DNA from: Rhizobium freirei PRF 81
GTDB taxonomy: Bacteria > Pseudomonadota > Alphaproteobacteria > Rhizobiales > Rhizobiaceae
Direction: 5' to 3'
Assembly (NCBI RefSeq): GCF_000359745.1
Contig: NZ_AQHN01000083.1
Coordinates: 62,001 to 126,000, forward strand
Length of the DNA stretch: 64,000 nt
Below are positions 53,773 through 63,464 of the stretch, piece after piece. Position 1 is the stretch's first letter; the number at the start of each line of letters is the position of its first letter. Both the position numbers and the translations under genes were made by a program. The notes under the pieces were generated by a model that ran no database searches, was not told the origin of the DNA, and saw only the letters and a list, made by a program, of their open reading frames with translations.

Positions 53773-54705
53773 ATGTATCAGGTGTTCAGCTTCGTCGACG
53801 GCCAGTTCAAGGCGCCGCTCGAAAACTTCATCTCCTCCGGCACCTCGAACATCGCCAATTGGGTTGCCGGCCCGCTGACGGCGGCGCTGACACTCTATGT
53901 CATCCTCTACGGCTATCTGGTGTTGCGCGGCTCGGTCCAAGAACCCATCCTCGAATTCGCCTTCCGGGCGATGAAGCTCGCGGTCATCGTCATGCTGGTG
54001 AGGAACGCCAGCGACTACCAGACCTACGTCACCAACATCTTTTTCGACATCCTGCCAAAGGAGATTTCGCAGGCGCTGAATTCCGGGACGACGCCGAGCG
54101 CATCCACCTTTGATAGCCTCCTGGACAAGGGCCAGAAATGCGCCCGTGAGATTTGGTCCCGCGCCTCGTGGCCAATCGATATCGTGACCGGGGTCGGTGG
54201 CCTGCTGGTAATTGGCGCGAGCTTCCTTGTCGCCGCGATCGGCTACATCGTCTCGCTCTATGCGCGCCTCGCGCTCGCCATCGTGCTCGCGATCGGTCCG
54301 ATCTTCATCGCACTTGCCATGTTCCAGTCGACGCGGCGGTTTACCGAATCCTGGATCGGTCAACTCGCAAACTTCGTCATCCTACAGGTGCTGGTCGTGG
54401 CGATTGGCTCGCTGTTGATCACCTGTATCGACACGACTTTTACCGCAATAGAGGGATACAGCGACGTCCTGATGCGCCCGATCGCGCTTTGCGCCATCTG
54501 CATCGCCGCTCTCTACGTCTTCTATCAATTGCCCGGCATCGCCTCCGCGCTTGCCGCAGGCGGCGCATCCCTGACCTACGGTTATGGCGCTGCTCGTGAT
54601 GCGCATGAAAGCACGCTCGCCTGGGCTGCCTCCCACACGGCCCGAGCGGTCGGTCGCGGAACTCGAGCTGTCGGCCGCCGGCTGACACCGAACCGGGCGG
54701 AATGA
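53773..54705 (+). CDS. virB6: VirB6-like polytopic membrane protein
   Basis: A 310-residue inner-membrane channel protein of the TrbL/VirB6 family with about six helices and the conserved loop block LALAIVLAIGPIFIALAMF. Ser/Ala/Arg-rich C-terminus is cytoplasmic. Forms the substrate passage and contacts EexN of other cells. Gap of three bases after eexN. Confidence 0.88.
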   Translation: MYQVFSFVDGQFKAPLENFISSGTSNIANWVAGPLTAALTLYVILYGYLVLRGSVQEPILEFAFRAMKLAVIVMLVRNASDYQTYVTNIFFDILPKEISQALNSGTTPSASTFDSLLDKGQKCAREIWSRASWPIDIVTGVGGLLVIGASFLVAAIGYIVSLYARLALAIVLAIGPIFIALAMFQSTRRFTESWIGQLANFVILQVLVVAIGSLLITCIDTTFTAIEGYSDVLMRPIALCAICIAALYVFYQLPGIASALAAGGASLTYGYGAARDAHESTLAWAASHTARAVGRGTRAVGRRLTPNRAE

Positions 54706-54743
54706 CAGCCTCGATATCAATGGAATTGGACAGGTTATTTTAG

Positions 54744-55028
54744 ATGCTCCGTATGCTTTTGTCGCTTTTGCTGACCGCGAGCCTCGCTGGCTGTAGCTCG
54801 ATCTCCCATCCTCTGCCCAAATGTGACGGCTATTCCCGCCGACCGCTGAACCGTTCTATGTGGCAATGGGAGGGCGATAGAAAAGCGGACCAGTCGACCA
54901 CGGGAGCTATTCCCGCGGATCCGCCGAGCCGTGGTGCTTCCTTTGCAGAGGAACGAATTGCCAGAACGCCTGCTCCCTTTGCGCATTTCGACCTCGCCGC
55001 CTCCTATCGTCCATGCGAGGGCAACTGA
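54744..55028 (+). CDS. virB7: VirB7-like lipoprotein
   Basis: A 94-residue lipoprotein (lipobox LAGC) in the virB7 position between virB6 and virB8. The mature part is longer than the classical VirB7 and contains KCDGYSRRPLNRSMW and a C-terminal YRPCEG, with cysteines that could pair with VirB9. The assignment rests mainly on position and the lipobox. Confidence 0.72.
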   Translation: MLRMLLSLLLTASLAGCSSISHPLPKCDGYSRRPLNRSMWQWEGDRKADQSTTGAIPADPPSRGASFAEERIARTPAPFAHFDLAASYRPCEGN

Positions 55029-55029
55029 T

Positions 55030-55701
55030 ATGGTGAGCACCGATAGTCTGAAGAGCTATTTCGAGAAGGCCCGCCGGTTCGACCAGGACCGGCTGATCCA
55101 GGTCGAGCGCTCCGCTCGCATCGCCTGGTTCGTCGCCATTTGCGCCAGTATCATCGCCGTTGTCTCGGTCTTCGCCATCGCCGGCCTGACCCCTCTGAAG
55201 ACCGTCGAACCCTTCGTCGTGCGGGTCGACAACTCGACCGGTATTGTCGATGTGGTCTCCGCGCTGACCTCGACTGCCGGCACCTATGATGAGGCCGTGA
55301 CGAAGTTTTTCGCGGCAAAATATGTGCGCGCCCGCGAAGGCTATGTGTCGAGCGAAGCCGAGGACAGTTTCCGGACCGTGGCGCTACTGTCCACCCAGCC
55401 CGAGCAGACCCGGTTTGCGGCCGTCTACCGCGGCAGCAATCCGGATTCGCCGCAGAATATCTATGGCAGGAGCGCAACCTCGCGGATTAACATCGTCTCG
55501 ATCTCGCTGATCAACGCCACAGTGGCTTCCGTCCGATACATGCGCACCGTCACGCGCGGCGACGACGTGCGTACCACGCATTGGGTGGCCACGCTCACCT
55601 TTTCCTATGTCAACGCTCCGATGTCTTCCACCGACCGGCTAGTCAATCCCCTGGGCTTCGTCGTCAGCGAGTATCGCTCCGATCCGGAGGCCATCAATTG
55701 A
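55030..55701 (+). CDS. virB8: VirB8-like inner-membrane assembly factor
   Basis: A 223-residue bitopic protein: one membrane helix (IAWFVAICASIIAVVSVFAI) near residue 35 and a periplasmic VirB8 domain with ITLT-like FVVRVDNSTG, FFAAKYVRAREGY and YGRSATSRINIVS. ATG 55030; overlaps the virB9 start by four bases. Confidence 0.9.
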   Translation: MVSTDSLKSYFEKARRFDQDRLIQVERSARIAWFVAICASIIAVVSVFAIAGLTPLKTVEPFVVRVDNSTGIVDVVSALTSTAGTYDEAVTKFFAAKYVRAREGYVSSEAEDSFRTVALLSTQPEQTRFAAVYRGSNPDSPQNIYGRSATSRINIVSISLINATVASVRYMRTVTRGDDVRTTHWVATLTFSYVNAPMSSTDRLVNPLGFVVSEYRSDPEAIN

Positions 55702-56555
55702 GACTGCATTTCCTCATTTCCATTGCCCTGGCTGCTGGAGCTTTTTCGCCGGCGCTTGCTCTCGACACGCCACGCAGTGCCTCACAGGATAGCCGCATCC
55801 GCTTTGTCGACTTTCAGCCCTATAACATTACGAAGATCGTCGGCAGCTTGAGATCATCCGTGCAGATCGAGTTTGCAGCTGACGAGGAGATCGCTCATGT
55901 GGCGTTGGGCAACAGCGTCGCATGGGAGGTGGCGCCGGCCGGCAACATCCTGTTCCTTAAGCCGCGCGAGAACCAGCCGGTGACGAATATCTCGGTCGTG
56001 ACGACCAGACGCGACGGCTCCACCCGCAGTTACCAGATGGAACTCACCGTCCGAGACGGAAGCGTCGAAGCCGGGCAGAACACCTACTTCTATGTAAAAT
56101 ACCGCTATCCGGCCGATGAAACGGAGCGGCGAAAGCAGGACGCTGCTGCTCGCGCCCAGGCCGCGCAAGCTGGAGAAGCCGATCGCGTCCTGTCTCTGCA
56201 CGAGACCTATGGGCTGCGCAACTGGCGATACTCGGCGCAGGGCGCGCAGGCGCTTGAGCCGCAAGCCGTGTACGACAACGGCAAGGTTACGACCTTCGCC
56301 TTTGTCGGCAACCAGGAAATGCCGGCGATCTACATGGAGAACTCCGACGGCACAGAAAGCCTGGTCCCGAAGTCCGTCGATGGCAATCTCGTGCTGGTTC
56401 ACGCCGTCAGCCGAAAGTTCATTCTGCGCCGGGGTGGCGATGTCCTCTGCATCTTTAACGAAGCCTATGATCGCGTCGGCATCAATCCTGAGACGAATAC
56501 GACGTCACCGTCGGTCGAGCGTGTCGTCAAGACTGAGCCCCGCGCGAAGCAATAG
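55698..56555 (+). CDS. virB9: VirB9-like outer-membrane core component
   Basis: A 285-residue exported protein (cleavage near ALALDTP) with the VirB9 blocks SRIRFVDFQPYNITKIVGSL, FYVKYRYP and LRNWRYSA. TTG start at 55698 overlaps the virB8 stop (TTGA) with GGAGG at seven bases. Forms the outer-membrane core with VirB7 and VirB10. Confidence 0.88.
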   Translation: MRLHFLISIALAAGAFSPALALDTPRSASQDSRIRFVDFQPYNITKIVGSLRSSVQIEFAADEEIAHVALGNSVAWEVAPAGNILFLKPRENQPVTNISVVTTRRDGSTRSYQMELTVRDGSVEAGQNTYFYVKYRYPADETERRKQDAAARAQAAQAGEADRVLSLHETYGLRNWRYSAQGAQALEPQAVYDNGKVTTFAFVGNQEMPAIYMENSDGTESLVPKSVDGNLVLVHAVSRKFILRRGGDVLCIFNEAYDRVGINPETNTTSPSVERVVKTEPRAKQ

Positions 56556-56563
56556 GAGGTGTC

Positions 56564-57739
56564 ATGGCCGATGAAGAAATCACGCAGATCCCTGGCGAGC
56601 GCGCCGAGACGTCGACCGGTCGACGTCTCGACAACAATCCGATCCTCAAGCGCGGCGCCGTCGCTGTGGCAATTGTTGCTTTTGTCGCCTTCGCCCTCTG
56701 GTCAATGCGCGGAAACAACAAACCAGCGGATGGAGTGAAGCCGGAGCGGGTCGTCATCCGTCAGACGTCGGATTTCGAGCCGACCAAGGAACCAGTCCAG
56801 CCGGTAACGGCGCCGGCGGAGGTCCAGCTTCCGACACCTGGCGTCAGCGAGAAGGCGCCCACCAAGGACGACAAGCTGCTGGACGCCGCGCGTCGCGCTC
56901 CTGTCATGGCCTATGGCGCGGAAAAGACACCGACCGCCAGACGACAGCGGGATGATGCTAGTACCGACTCCAACTCGAACTATGTCCCGCTCGGAAACAC
57001 GCCAAGCAGCTTTACGGGGCAGGGAGAGAACGAGGATCAGCGCTTCAACCGCATGCTGACCCCGACGCAATTGCAGGGCTCGCGCGCCGGCACGCTCGGC
57101 AACCGAGATTTCATCGTCGCCATGGGAACGTCCATCCCCTGCGTGCTCGAGACGGCGCTCTCTTCCGACCAACCCGGATTCACCAGCTGCGTCATCAATC
57201 GCGATGTCCTGTCGGACAACGGCCGTGTCGTTCTCATGGAGAAGGGCACGCAGGTTGTCGGCGAATATCGTGGCGGAGTTCGCCGCGGACAAAAACGACT
57301 GTTTGTCCTCTGGAACCGCGCAAAGACCCCAAAGGGTGTGATCATCACCCTGGCGTCGCCCGCGACCGATGCCCTTGGTCGCGCCGGCGTTGATGGCTAT
57401 ATTGACACGCATTGGTGGGAGCGCTTTGGCAGCGCCATATTGCTGTCGATCGTCGGCGATGCCAGCTCTTATGCCAGCAGCCAGCTGCGGGACAGCAATG
57501 TCGGAGCCCAGAATACCACCAGCGCTGGCCAGCAGGCTGCGGCGATAGCTGTCGAACAGTCGATCAACATTCCACCGATGCTCGAGAAGCACCAGGGCGA
57601 TCTCGTTTCCATCTTCGTGGCACGCGATCTCGATTTTTCCAGCGTCTACCGGCTGCGTGTCACCGAGCCTCGCAACCGCATCTATGACCGGGGCGTGCTC
57701 GGGGACTTCAGTTCCGCCTCGAAGCTGGTAACGAAGTAG
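56564..57739 (+). CDS. virB10: VirB10-like core complex protein
   Basis: A 391-residue protein: cytoplasmic start, one membrane helix (GAVAVAIVAFVAFALWSM, about 28-46), a Pro-rich periplasmic linker and the TrbI/VirB10 domain with CVLETALSSDQPGFTSCVI, GTQVVGEYRGG and FGSAILLSIVGDASSYA. It spans both membranes and gates the channel. Strong AGGAGGTGTC precedes ATG. Confidence 0.92.
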   Translation: MADEEITQIPGERAETSTGRRLDNNPILKRGAVAVAIVAFVAFALWSMRGNNKPADGVKPERVVIRQTSDFEPTKEPVQPVTAPAEVQLPTPGVSEKAPTKDDKLLDAARRAPVMAYGAEKTPTARRQRDDASTDSNSNYVPLGNTPSSFTGQGENEDQRFNRMLTPTQLQGSRAGTLGNRDFIVAMGTSIPCVLETALSSDQPGFTSCVINRDVLSDNGRVVLMEKGTQVVGEYRGGVRRGQKRLFVLWNRAKTPKGVIITLASPATDALGRAGVDGYIDTHWWERFGSAILLSIVGDASSYASSQLRDSNVGAQNTTSAGQQAAAIAVEQSINIPPMLEKHQGDLVSIFVARDLDFSSVYRLRVTEPRNRIYDRGVLGDFSSASKLVTK

Positions 57740-57747
57740 GGGCCAAA

Positions 57748-58803
57748 ATGATCGAAGCTGCAGACTCCGGTGTCGTGCGTGAGCTTCTCCTGCCGCTATC
57801 GCGGTTCCTTCGAGATAAGGCGCTTTACGAGGTCATCATCAATGCGCCCGGCAAGGTCATCACGGAGGGAACGGAGGGGTGGCATATCCACGATATGTCC
57901 GAGTTAACCTATGACAGGCTGATGCGCCTCGCGCGCGCGGTCGCGAGCTTCTCGAACCAGTCGATCGATGAAGTCAGGCCGATCCTGTCGGCGACCTTAC
58001 CCGACGATGAACGCGTCCAGATCGTGATCCCGCCGGCGACGACAAAGGGAACCGTGAGCGTCACCATACGCAAGCCTTCGTCGGTCTCTCTCAGCCTCGA
58101 CGATCTCGATCATGGGGGATTGTTCGCCGACGTCGTCCGGACCGATGAGGGTGGTGGCCGGTCAGATCAGCGGTTGGCCGAGTTCTATCGGATTGGCGCC
58201 TACAAGCAGTTCCTCAGAGAGGCGGTGCTGGCGCGGAAAAACATCATCATCTCGGGTGCGACCGGATCGGGCAAGACCACCTTGTCCAAGGCGCTGATCC
58301 GCCACATTCCCGAGAGCGAGCGGATCATCTCCATCGAGGACACACCGGAGCTGGTGATCCCCCAGCCGAACCATGTCCGGCTATTCTATTCGAAGGGCGG
58401 TCAGGGAACGGCCAGGATTGGTGCCAAGGACCTGCTCGAATCCTGCCTGCGTATGCGCCCTGACCGGATCCTGCTGCAGGAGCTGCGGGACGGGACGGCC
58501 TTCTATTACATTCGCAACGTGAACTCCGGGCATCCGGGCTCGATCACCACAGTCCACGCGGACTCCGCGCGCCTGGCGTTCGAGCAACTCACCTTGCTGG
58601 TCAAGGAATCGGAAGGCGGTGGCGATCTCGAACGACACGACATTCGCGAGATGCTTACGATTGCGATCGATGTGATTGTCCAATGCAAACGGGTCGACGG
58701 GCGATTTCGCATCGCCGAAATCTATTTTCGTGGCGCGCTTGCCTCTCGCGTCGACGGGACAGTGCGAGGACGCCTTCATGACGATCACGCCCAGACGGCT
58801 TAG
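57748..58803 (+). CDS. virB11: VirB11 secretion ATPase
   Basis: A 351-residue hexameric AAA+ ATPase. Walker A GATGSGKT (170-177), the Asp box SIEDTPEL, Walker B region LRMRPDRILLQELRD and the His box GHPGSITTVHAD are intact. It drives pilus assembly and substrate translocation at the inner membrane. Last gene of the operon; no virD4 follows in the window. Confidence 0.93.
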   Translation: MIEAADSGVVRELLLPLSRFLRDKALYEVIINAPGKVITEGTEGWHIHDMSELTYDRLMRLARAVASFSNQSIDEVRPILSATLPDDERVQIVIPPATTKGTVSVTIRKPSSVSLSLDDLDHGGLFADVVRTDEGGGRSDQRLAEFYRIGAYKQFLREAVLARKNIIISGATGSGKTTLSKALIRHIPESERIISIEDTPELVIPQPNHVRLFYSKGGQGTARIGAKDLLESCLRMRPDRILLQELRDGTAFYYIRNVNSGHPGSITTVHADSARLAFEQLTLLVKESEGGGDLERHDIREMLTIAIDVIVQCKRVDGRFRIAEIYFRGALASRVDGTVRGRLHDDHAQTA

Positions 58804-59199
58804 CGTTGCGCAGCACCAAATATCGCCTAGCCGATGCTGAACTGTCGGGCATTGCCTCACCCCAGCGCGTTTCTCCCCATCGTCGCTGCAAGACGGCCTC
58901 TTTCCACCAGTTTGTCCATGATGTCGCCAACCGCGCAGCAGCGCTCAGCACCGTCACCGTCGTGCTCTTGTGACGGAGAGTGCGCCCGTCACCGAGATCT
59001 GCGGGCCGTTCGGCATCATGCGAAAGCAGATGGCCGCTTGGCTGAACGGGCCTCTCTCCGCGGCCGGCGACGACATGGATGCCGGCCGGAAACGGTGAGG
59101 GCAGGTGGATCTGGCCGGAGGGAGAGGGGGGAAGGGGTGTTCGCGGCGGATTGTGGTTGTCGGGGAGTGGCCCCGGCCGGTCCGCTGCGGAGAAACAAT
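58804..59199. other. Intergenic region between virB11 and the ParB-like gene
   Basis: No gene is supported. The last part is purine-rich (GGAGGGAGAGGGGGGAAGG) and ends in CCCCGGCCGGTCC before the ParB start. The open frame into it is upstream extension only. Confidence 0.45.
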
Positions 59200-61354
59200 A
59201 TGGCACAGGCCATTCAGAAAATCACGCTCAATACCGGGCGCGACATCCCCTTCAACAAGCTGGTGCTCAGCCAGCAGAATGTCCGCAAGACGAAGGCCGG
59301 CGTCTCGATCGAGGAACTCGCCGACGATATCGCCCATCGCGGGCTGATGACCAGCCTCAACGTTCGCGCCGAAGTCGATGGTGACGGCAATGAGACCGGC
59401 ATCTACCGCATCCCGGCCGGCGGCCGCCGCTATCGCGCGCTGGAGCTGCTGGTCAACCAGAAGAAGCTGTCGAAGACTGCGGACATTCCCTGCATCGTCA
59501 GTAAGGGCGATACCCTCGAAGTCGAGGATTCGCTTGCCGAGAACGTCACGCGTGTCGATCTTCATCCGTTGGACGAGTTCCGGGCCATCATGGCGCTGCG
59601 CGAACAGGGGCTCGACGAGGAGGAGATTGCCGCTCGCTTCCATATATCGGTTGCAACGGTGAAACAGCGTATGCGGCTTGCCTCGGTCTCGCCGCGTCTC
59701 CTCGAGATCTACGCCCATGACGAAATGAAGCTCAGCCAGGTCATGGCGTTCACGATCAGCAACGATCATGTCCGACAGGAGCAGATCTGGGACTCGATCT
59801 TGCGGTCGCATAATCAGGATGCCTATTACATCCGCCGGATACTCACCGAAACGGCTGTCCGGGTCTCCGACCGCCGCGCCGTCTATGTCGGCATCGACGT
59901 CTATGAAGCAGCTGGCGGCGTCGTGATGCGCGACCTGTTCGAGCAGGACAATGGCGGATGGCTGCAGGATCCGGCGCTGCTCGAGCAGCTCGTGCTCGAA
60001 AAGCTGACTGCCGACGCCGAAACGCTGAAGGCCGAAGAGGGCTGGAAGTGGGTCGAGGCCGCTTTCGACTTCCCGTACGGCCACACCTTGGGTCTTCGCC
60101 GGTTCTACGGCGAGCGCGCCGAATTTACGGAGGAAGAGCTTGCGCGTCATGACGTGCTGAAGGCGGGGTTCGACCAGCTTGAAGCGGAATATGCTGCGGC
60201 GGGGGACTATTCCGAAGAAACCGAGGCCCGGCTCGAGGAACTTGGCGAAGAGCTCGAAGTCCTGACGGACCGGCCTTATGTCTTCAATCCGGAAGATGTC
60301 GCTCGCGGCGGCGCCTTCGTCTCGCTCGCCTCTAACGGCGACGTGAAGATCGAACGCGGTTTCGTCCGGCCCGAGGACGAACCGGCTACCGAGACGGAAG
60401 GTGGTGACGGCGATGACGGCGATAGCGATTGGGAAGGCTATGATGAGAGCATTGCGGCTTCGGCGAACGGCGGCGTCGCGGTCAACGGCAAGCCGATCGG
60501 CGTCGAAGAGCCGGAAGAGGACGACGGGAAAGATTCGCCCCCTCTCCGATCGCCTCATCGAAGATCTGACGGCGGCCCGCACCGTCGCGCTGCGCAACGC
60601 GCTGGCGAACGACCCCGTGATGGCCTTCATCGCCGCCTTGCATGTCGCCGTCCTGAAGATCTTCTACCGATACGGGGGTAGCTCGTGCCTGGAGATCACG
60701 CTGCAGCATACCGCGTTCAGCCAGACGCAGGGGCTGGGCGACACGGTCTGGGCAAAGGAGATCGAGCACCGGCAGGAATCCTGGGGCTATGACCTCCCCG
60801 GGAATGCCGACGACGTCTGGGACTATCTGATTGGGCTCGATGAGGCGAGCCGCATGGCGCTCTTTGCCCATTGCGTCTCGCTCTCGGTGAACGCGACCGT
60901 TCAGGCATGGAACCGGCGAGCCAAGGAAAATGGTCAAGCCATGCAGCTTGCCCGGTCACTCGGCTTCGGCATGCGCACGGCTGGCTGGACGCCGACGGTC
61001 GACAACTATCTCGGCCGCGTCACGAAAGCTCATATCCTGCAGGCTGTCCGCGAAGGAAAGGGCGAGCGGGATGCGCAATTGATCGATCATCTGAAGAAGC
61101 CGGATATGGCGCGCGAGGCTGCCCGGCTGCTGGAAGGCAGCGGGTGGCTCCCCGAGGTGCTGCGGCTTCCGATCGACCAAATTCCGGCGGAAGCCGAGGG
61201 CAATGCGACGGCTGTGGACGCCGTCGTCGAGCGTGATACCGCTGGAGCCGCTGATGTCGATCTGCCCGCTTTCCTGACGGAAGATGAGCGCGCTGGAGAC
61301 GGGGCCAATGACCCGATCGATGACGACCGCGAACATCTCAAGGCCGCCGAATAA
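59200..61354 (+). pseudogene. ParB/RepB/Spo0J-like plasmid protein, frameshifted
   Basis: The N-terminal ParB nuclease-like domain is intact (VLSQQNVRKTKAGVSIEELA, GRRYRALELL, SLAENVTRVDLHPLDEF) with a KorB/ParB-type HTH (IAARFHISVATVKQRMRLA). After GVEEPEEDDGK the first frame becomes Arg/Pro-rich junk, while another frame gives a continuous second half (IRPLSDRLIEDLTAARTVAL to DDDREHLKAAE). The break is at AAA 60529-60531: one base fewer restores a single ~717-codon gene. ATG 59200 has GGAG upstream. Plasmid-borne proteins of this kind (about 700 residues) are common in rhizobial elements; function in partition or transcription is not shown. Confidence 0.75.
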
Positions 61355-61378
61355 CCATCCCTAAACTTTGCTCAGGGT

Positions 61379-61410
61379 AGCCCGACCGTTGCGTCGGGCT
61401 ATTCTGTTTT
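61379..61410 (+). terminator. Intrinsic terminator after the ParB-like gene
   Basis: AGCCCGAC (61379-61386) and GTCGGGCT (61393-61400) form a perfect eight-base stem with loop CGTTGC, followed by ATTCTGTTTT. It sits 25 bases after the stop and just before the next gene's ribosome-binding site, so it may also act as a leader hairpin for that gene. Confidence 0.65.
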
Positions 61411-61423
61411 CAGGAGCACTGTC

Positions 61424-62080
61424 ATGCCCGCTTACACAATCGAAACGACCTATACCCTGCCGATATTTCGGCATGGGACTTACACCGCCGATACGCCCGA
61501 CGCGGCCTGCAAGATGGCCCTGGGGGACGACAACTGGGACTCCCTCAAGAAAGACTATGATTCTTCAGGCGAAATCCATGTGACCGGCATCTGAGATGGC
61601 GAGAACTCTGCCTATATGGGATCGCCGATTACTGTTCCGTCGCAGTATGATGAAGCAATTCAGCGCCGTTCCCACCATTTTGAGATCCTGCTCGGTCTGT
61701 TGAAGATCCTGCTTCACGATGTTCAAGCCGACTGTCCCCCCACAACCGACTGGTTGGCCAAATCGGCCTGGGCGATTGCGCGGGGAGAGGCGATCCTCGC
61801 TTATACACCCGACCCCACCGAGCCGGCCGACTCACCAAAGGCGAGTCATGTCCTCGCGCTTGTGCGGGTGGAACGCGTGCGGAGCGCGATAGCTGCTGTC
61901 CTTGATGTCGATCGCAACTTCAAGGGGCTTTCACCAGATGGGGTCAGCGATGAGGAAATCCAGTTGGCTTGTGAGTCCATCGTAGCGACGATGGATCTTT
62001 CGGATGCAGTGGGCAACGCTGAGTTTCTCGCGGCAATGGCGGCAATCCGCGCGGTCCACCGTCGCTTCCATCCGGATTAA
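61424..62080 (+). pseudogene. Conserved plasmid-backbone gene interrupted by in-frame TGA
   Basis: From ATG 61424 (CAGGAG upstream) the frame gives 56 codons (MPAYTIETTYTLPIFRHGTY to GEIHVTGI) and stops at TGA 61592-61594. The same frame continues without another stop to 62080: DGENSAYMGSPITVPS, EAIQRRSHHFEILLGLLKIL, SAWAIARGEAILAYT. The two parts read as one 218-codon protein in which TGA replaces what is usually Trp (TGG) in VTGIW-type homologues remembered from rhizobial plasmids. The second part from ATG 61616 could be a separate short protein. Function unknown. Confidence 0.6.
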
Positions 62081-62283
62081 GAGTTGTTGGTTCGCTTTCA
62101 CGTCTCAACGCGGTCCACCCTCCCAATCCTGCGCCACGCTTCCATGCGACCAAGCTCGACCGCCGCGGTGGGCTTCTTCGGCCAACCTGAAAGAGGAGAG
62201 TGGGGCTGGGGAGAGGGGCGGGGCCGGTCCGTGGAGAGAGGGGCGCCCGGCCAAAATCCTGTTGCCTCTCTGGAGAAAGATCG

Positions 62284-62706
62284 ATGTCGTTATCCGAACT
62301 TACCCCCCGTGTTGCCTCCATCGCCCCTGGTGAGCGCCGCCTGGAATTCTTGCCCGGTCTCTTCGGGCGCTCGCTTCTGATCATCGGCGAGAACGCTGTC
62401 TACAGCCTGATGGAACGTCTGAGCCCGCTCGACTATCGCGGCGGGTTCTGGGACTTCTACGAGTTTGCGGGACAACCTCTGTTTCTGGCCCCGAGATCGA
62501 AATCAAGTCTTCGGATCACCAGCGAGATCACTGGCTTTCAAGGTGAGGTGACGGCGCAAGCCGCGGGGATCATCGCCACGCTTTTTGCCTTCTCCCACCT
62601 CTCCTTCCAGCATCAATCCAAGCATCTCGCGGAAGGCTATGGCCGCCTCTGCGCCTATTCGGCCGAGCATCCCGAAGCCTCCGAGATTTTTCAGGCGATC
62701 GACTGA
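62284..62706 (+). CDS. ArdB/KlcA-like antirestriction protein
   Basis: A 140-residue acidic protein with the ArdB/KlcA motif MERLSPLDYRGGFWDFYEF and the LFLAP block. Such proteins shield incoming plasmid DNA from type I restriction. ATG 62284 has GGAGA at good spacing. It is typical of conjugative elements and fits the adjacent T4SS. The longer frame upstream is rejected because of its poor composition. Confidence 0.85.
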   Translation: MSLSELTPRVASIAPGERRLEFLPGLFGRSLLIIGENAVYSLMERLSPLDYRGGFWDFYEFAGQPLFLAPRSKSSLRITSEITGFQGEVTAQAAGIIATLFAFSHLSFQHQSKHLAEGYGRLCAYSAEHPEASEIFQAID

Positions 62707-62820
62707 AGTGTCGATGTGCGTCCGCCTCGATTGGCGCAACTATCCAGCAACCTGAGCGGATCGATCCGGATGGCCTGCCGTCCAGACGAGCCCTCCCACA
62801 ATCCGAAAAGATCGAACCCG

Positions 62821-63115
62821 ATGACGACATTGGAAAGCCGCACATTCGCGACCATCTCGACATGTCATGTGAGCGCTGCAACCCGGAAGATGCTCGGCAG
62901 CACACCCCGCGCGGAATGGCCCTGCGTCGGAGGGAGTTATGCCGACTACGGCTGGTTCTTCTACGTCCATGACGAAAACGCCGGCGAGGGGGACCAGCAC
63001 ATTCCCGACGATCTCTTCGCCGTCATGACATGGGGGCGCCAAAAAAGGGTTCAGCCATGTCCTGCTCGATCGCGATGCAGAGCAGGTCGATGATCTGCCT
63101 TGGCATGACTGGTGA
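62821..63115 (+). pseudogene. DUF5983-like plasmid gene, frameshifted
   Basis: ATG 62821 begins TLESRTFATISTCHVSA, then WPCVGGSYADYGWFFYVHDE and IPDDLFAVMTWGRQK, matching the DUF5983-like small proteins of rhizobial plasmids. At an A6 run (63041-63046) the first frame is lost; one base fewer lets the sense continue FSHVLLDRDAEQVDDLPWHDW to TGA 63113-63115. About 97 residues if intact. Homopolymer position makes a sequencing error possible. Confidence 0.65.
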
Positions 63116-63140
63116 CAGGGCATATCAGCAGTCGTGCTGT

Positions 63141-63464
63141 TTAGCGCAACAGCCGCCGTTCGAGGAAGGAATGCATGTCTCGGCGACCGTCGGCGATGCA
63201 ATAGACGACCACATCCTCTCCGATAATGCGATAGATCATCCGCCATGGTTTGTGGTGCAGTTCCCGATAGTCAGCGATGCCCAGGCCTACAAGTTCCTTT
63301 GGAACATTCCCTCGAGTGGGCAAATCTTCGAGCCCTAGACAGGCTTCCTCGATTTCTCCGAGAATACGTTCGGCTGTCTGGACGTTATCCCGGGTGGCGA
63401 GGAACCGATAGAGATCTTCGAGGTCCCGCTCCGCGTCTTCTGTAAAAAGAACCTGATAGGGCAT
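63141..63464 (-). CDS. ParE/RelE-family toxin
   Basis: A 107-residue RelE-superfamily toxin: YQVLFTEDAERDLEDLYRFL, LPTRGNVPKELVGLGIADYR, KPWRMIYRIIGEDVVVYCIA, and a basic C-terminus (RRDMHSFLERRLLR). The ParE type poisons gyrase, RelE cleaves mRNA; the sequence does not decide. Its ATG overlaps the antitoxin stop (TGATG). With the antitoxin it maintains the element. Confidence 0.87.
   Translation of the reverse strand: MPYQVLFTEDAERDLEDLYRFLATRDNVQTAERILGEIEEACLGLEDLPTRGNVPKELVGLGIADYRELHHKPWRMIYRIIGEDVVVYCIADGRRDMHSFLERRLLR

Noticed and set aside
58954..60630. 558-codon minus-strand frame opposite the ParB-like gene
   Set aside because: Shadow of the ParB-like coding sequence; Leu/Arg/Asp-rich without domain structure.
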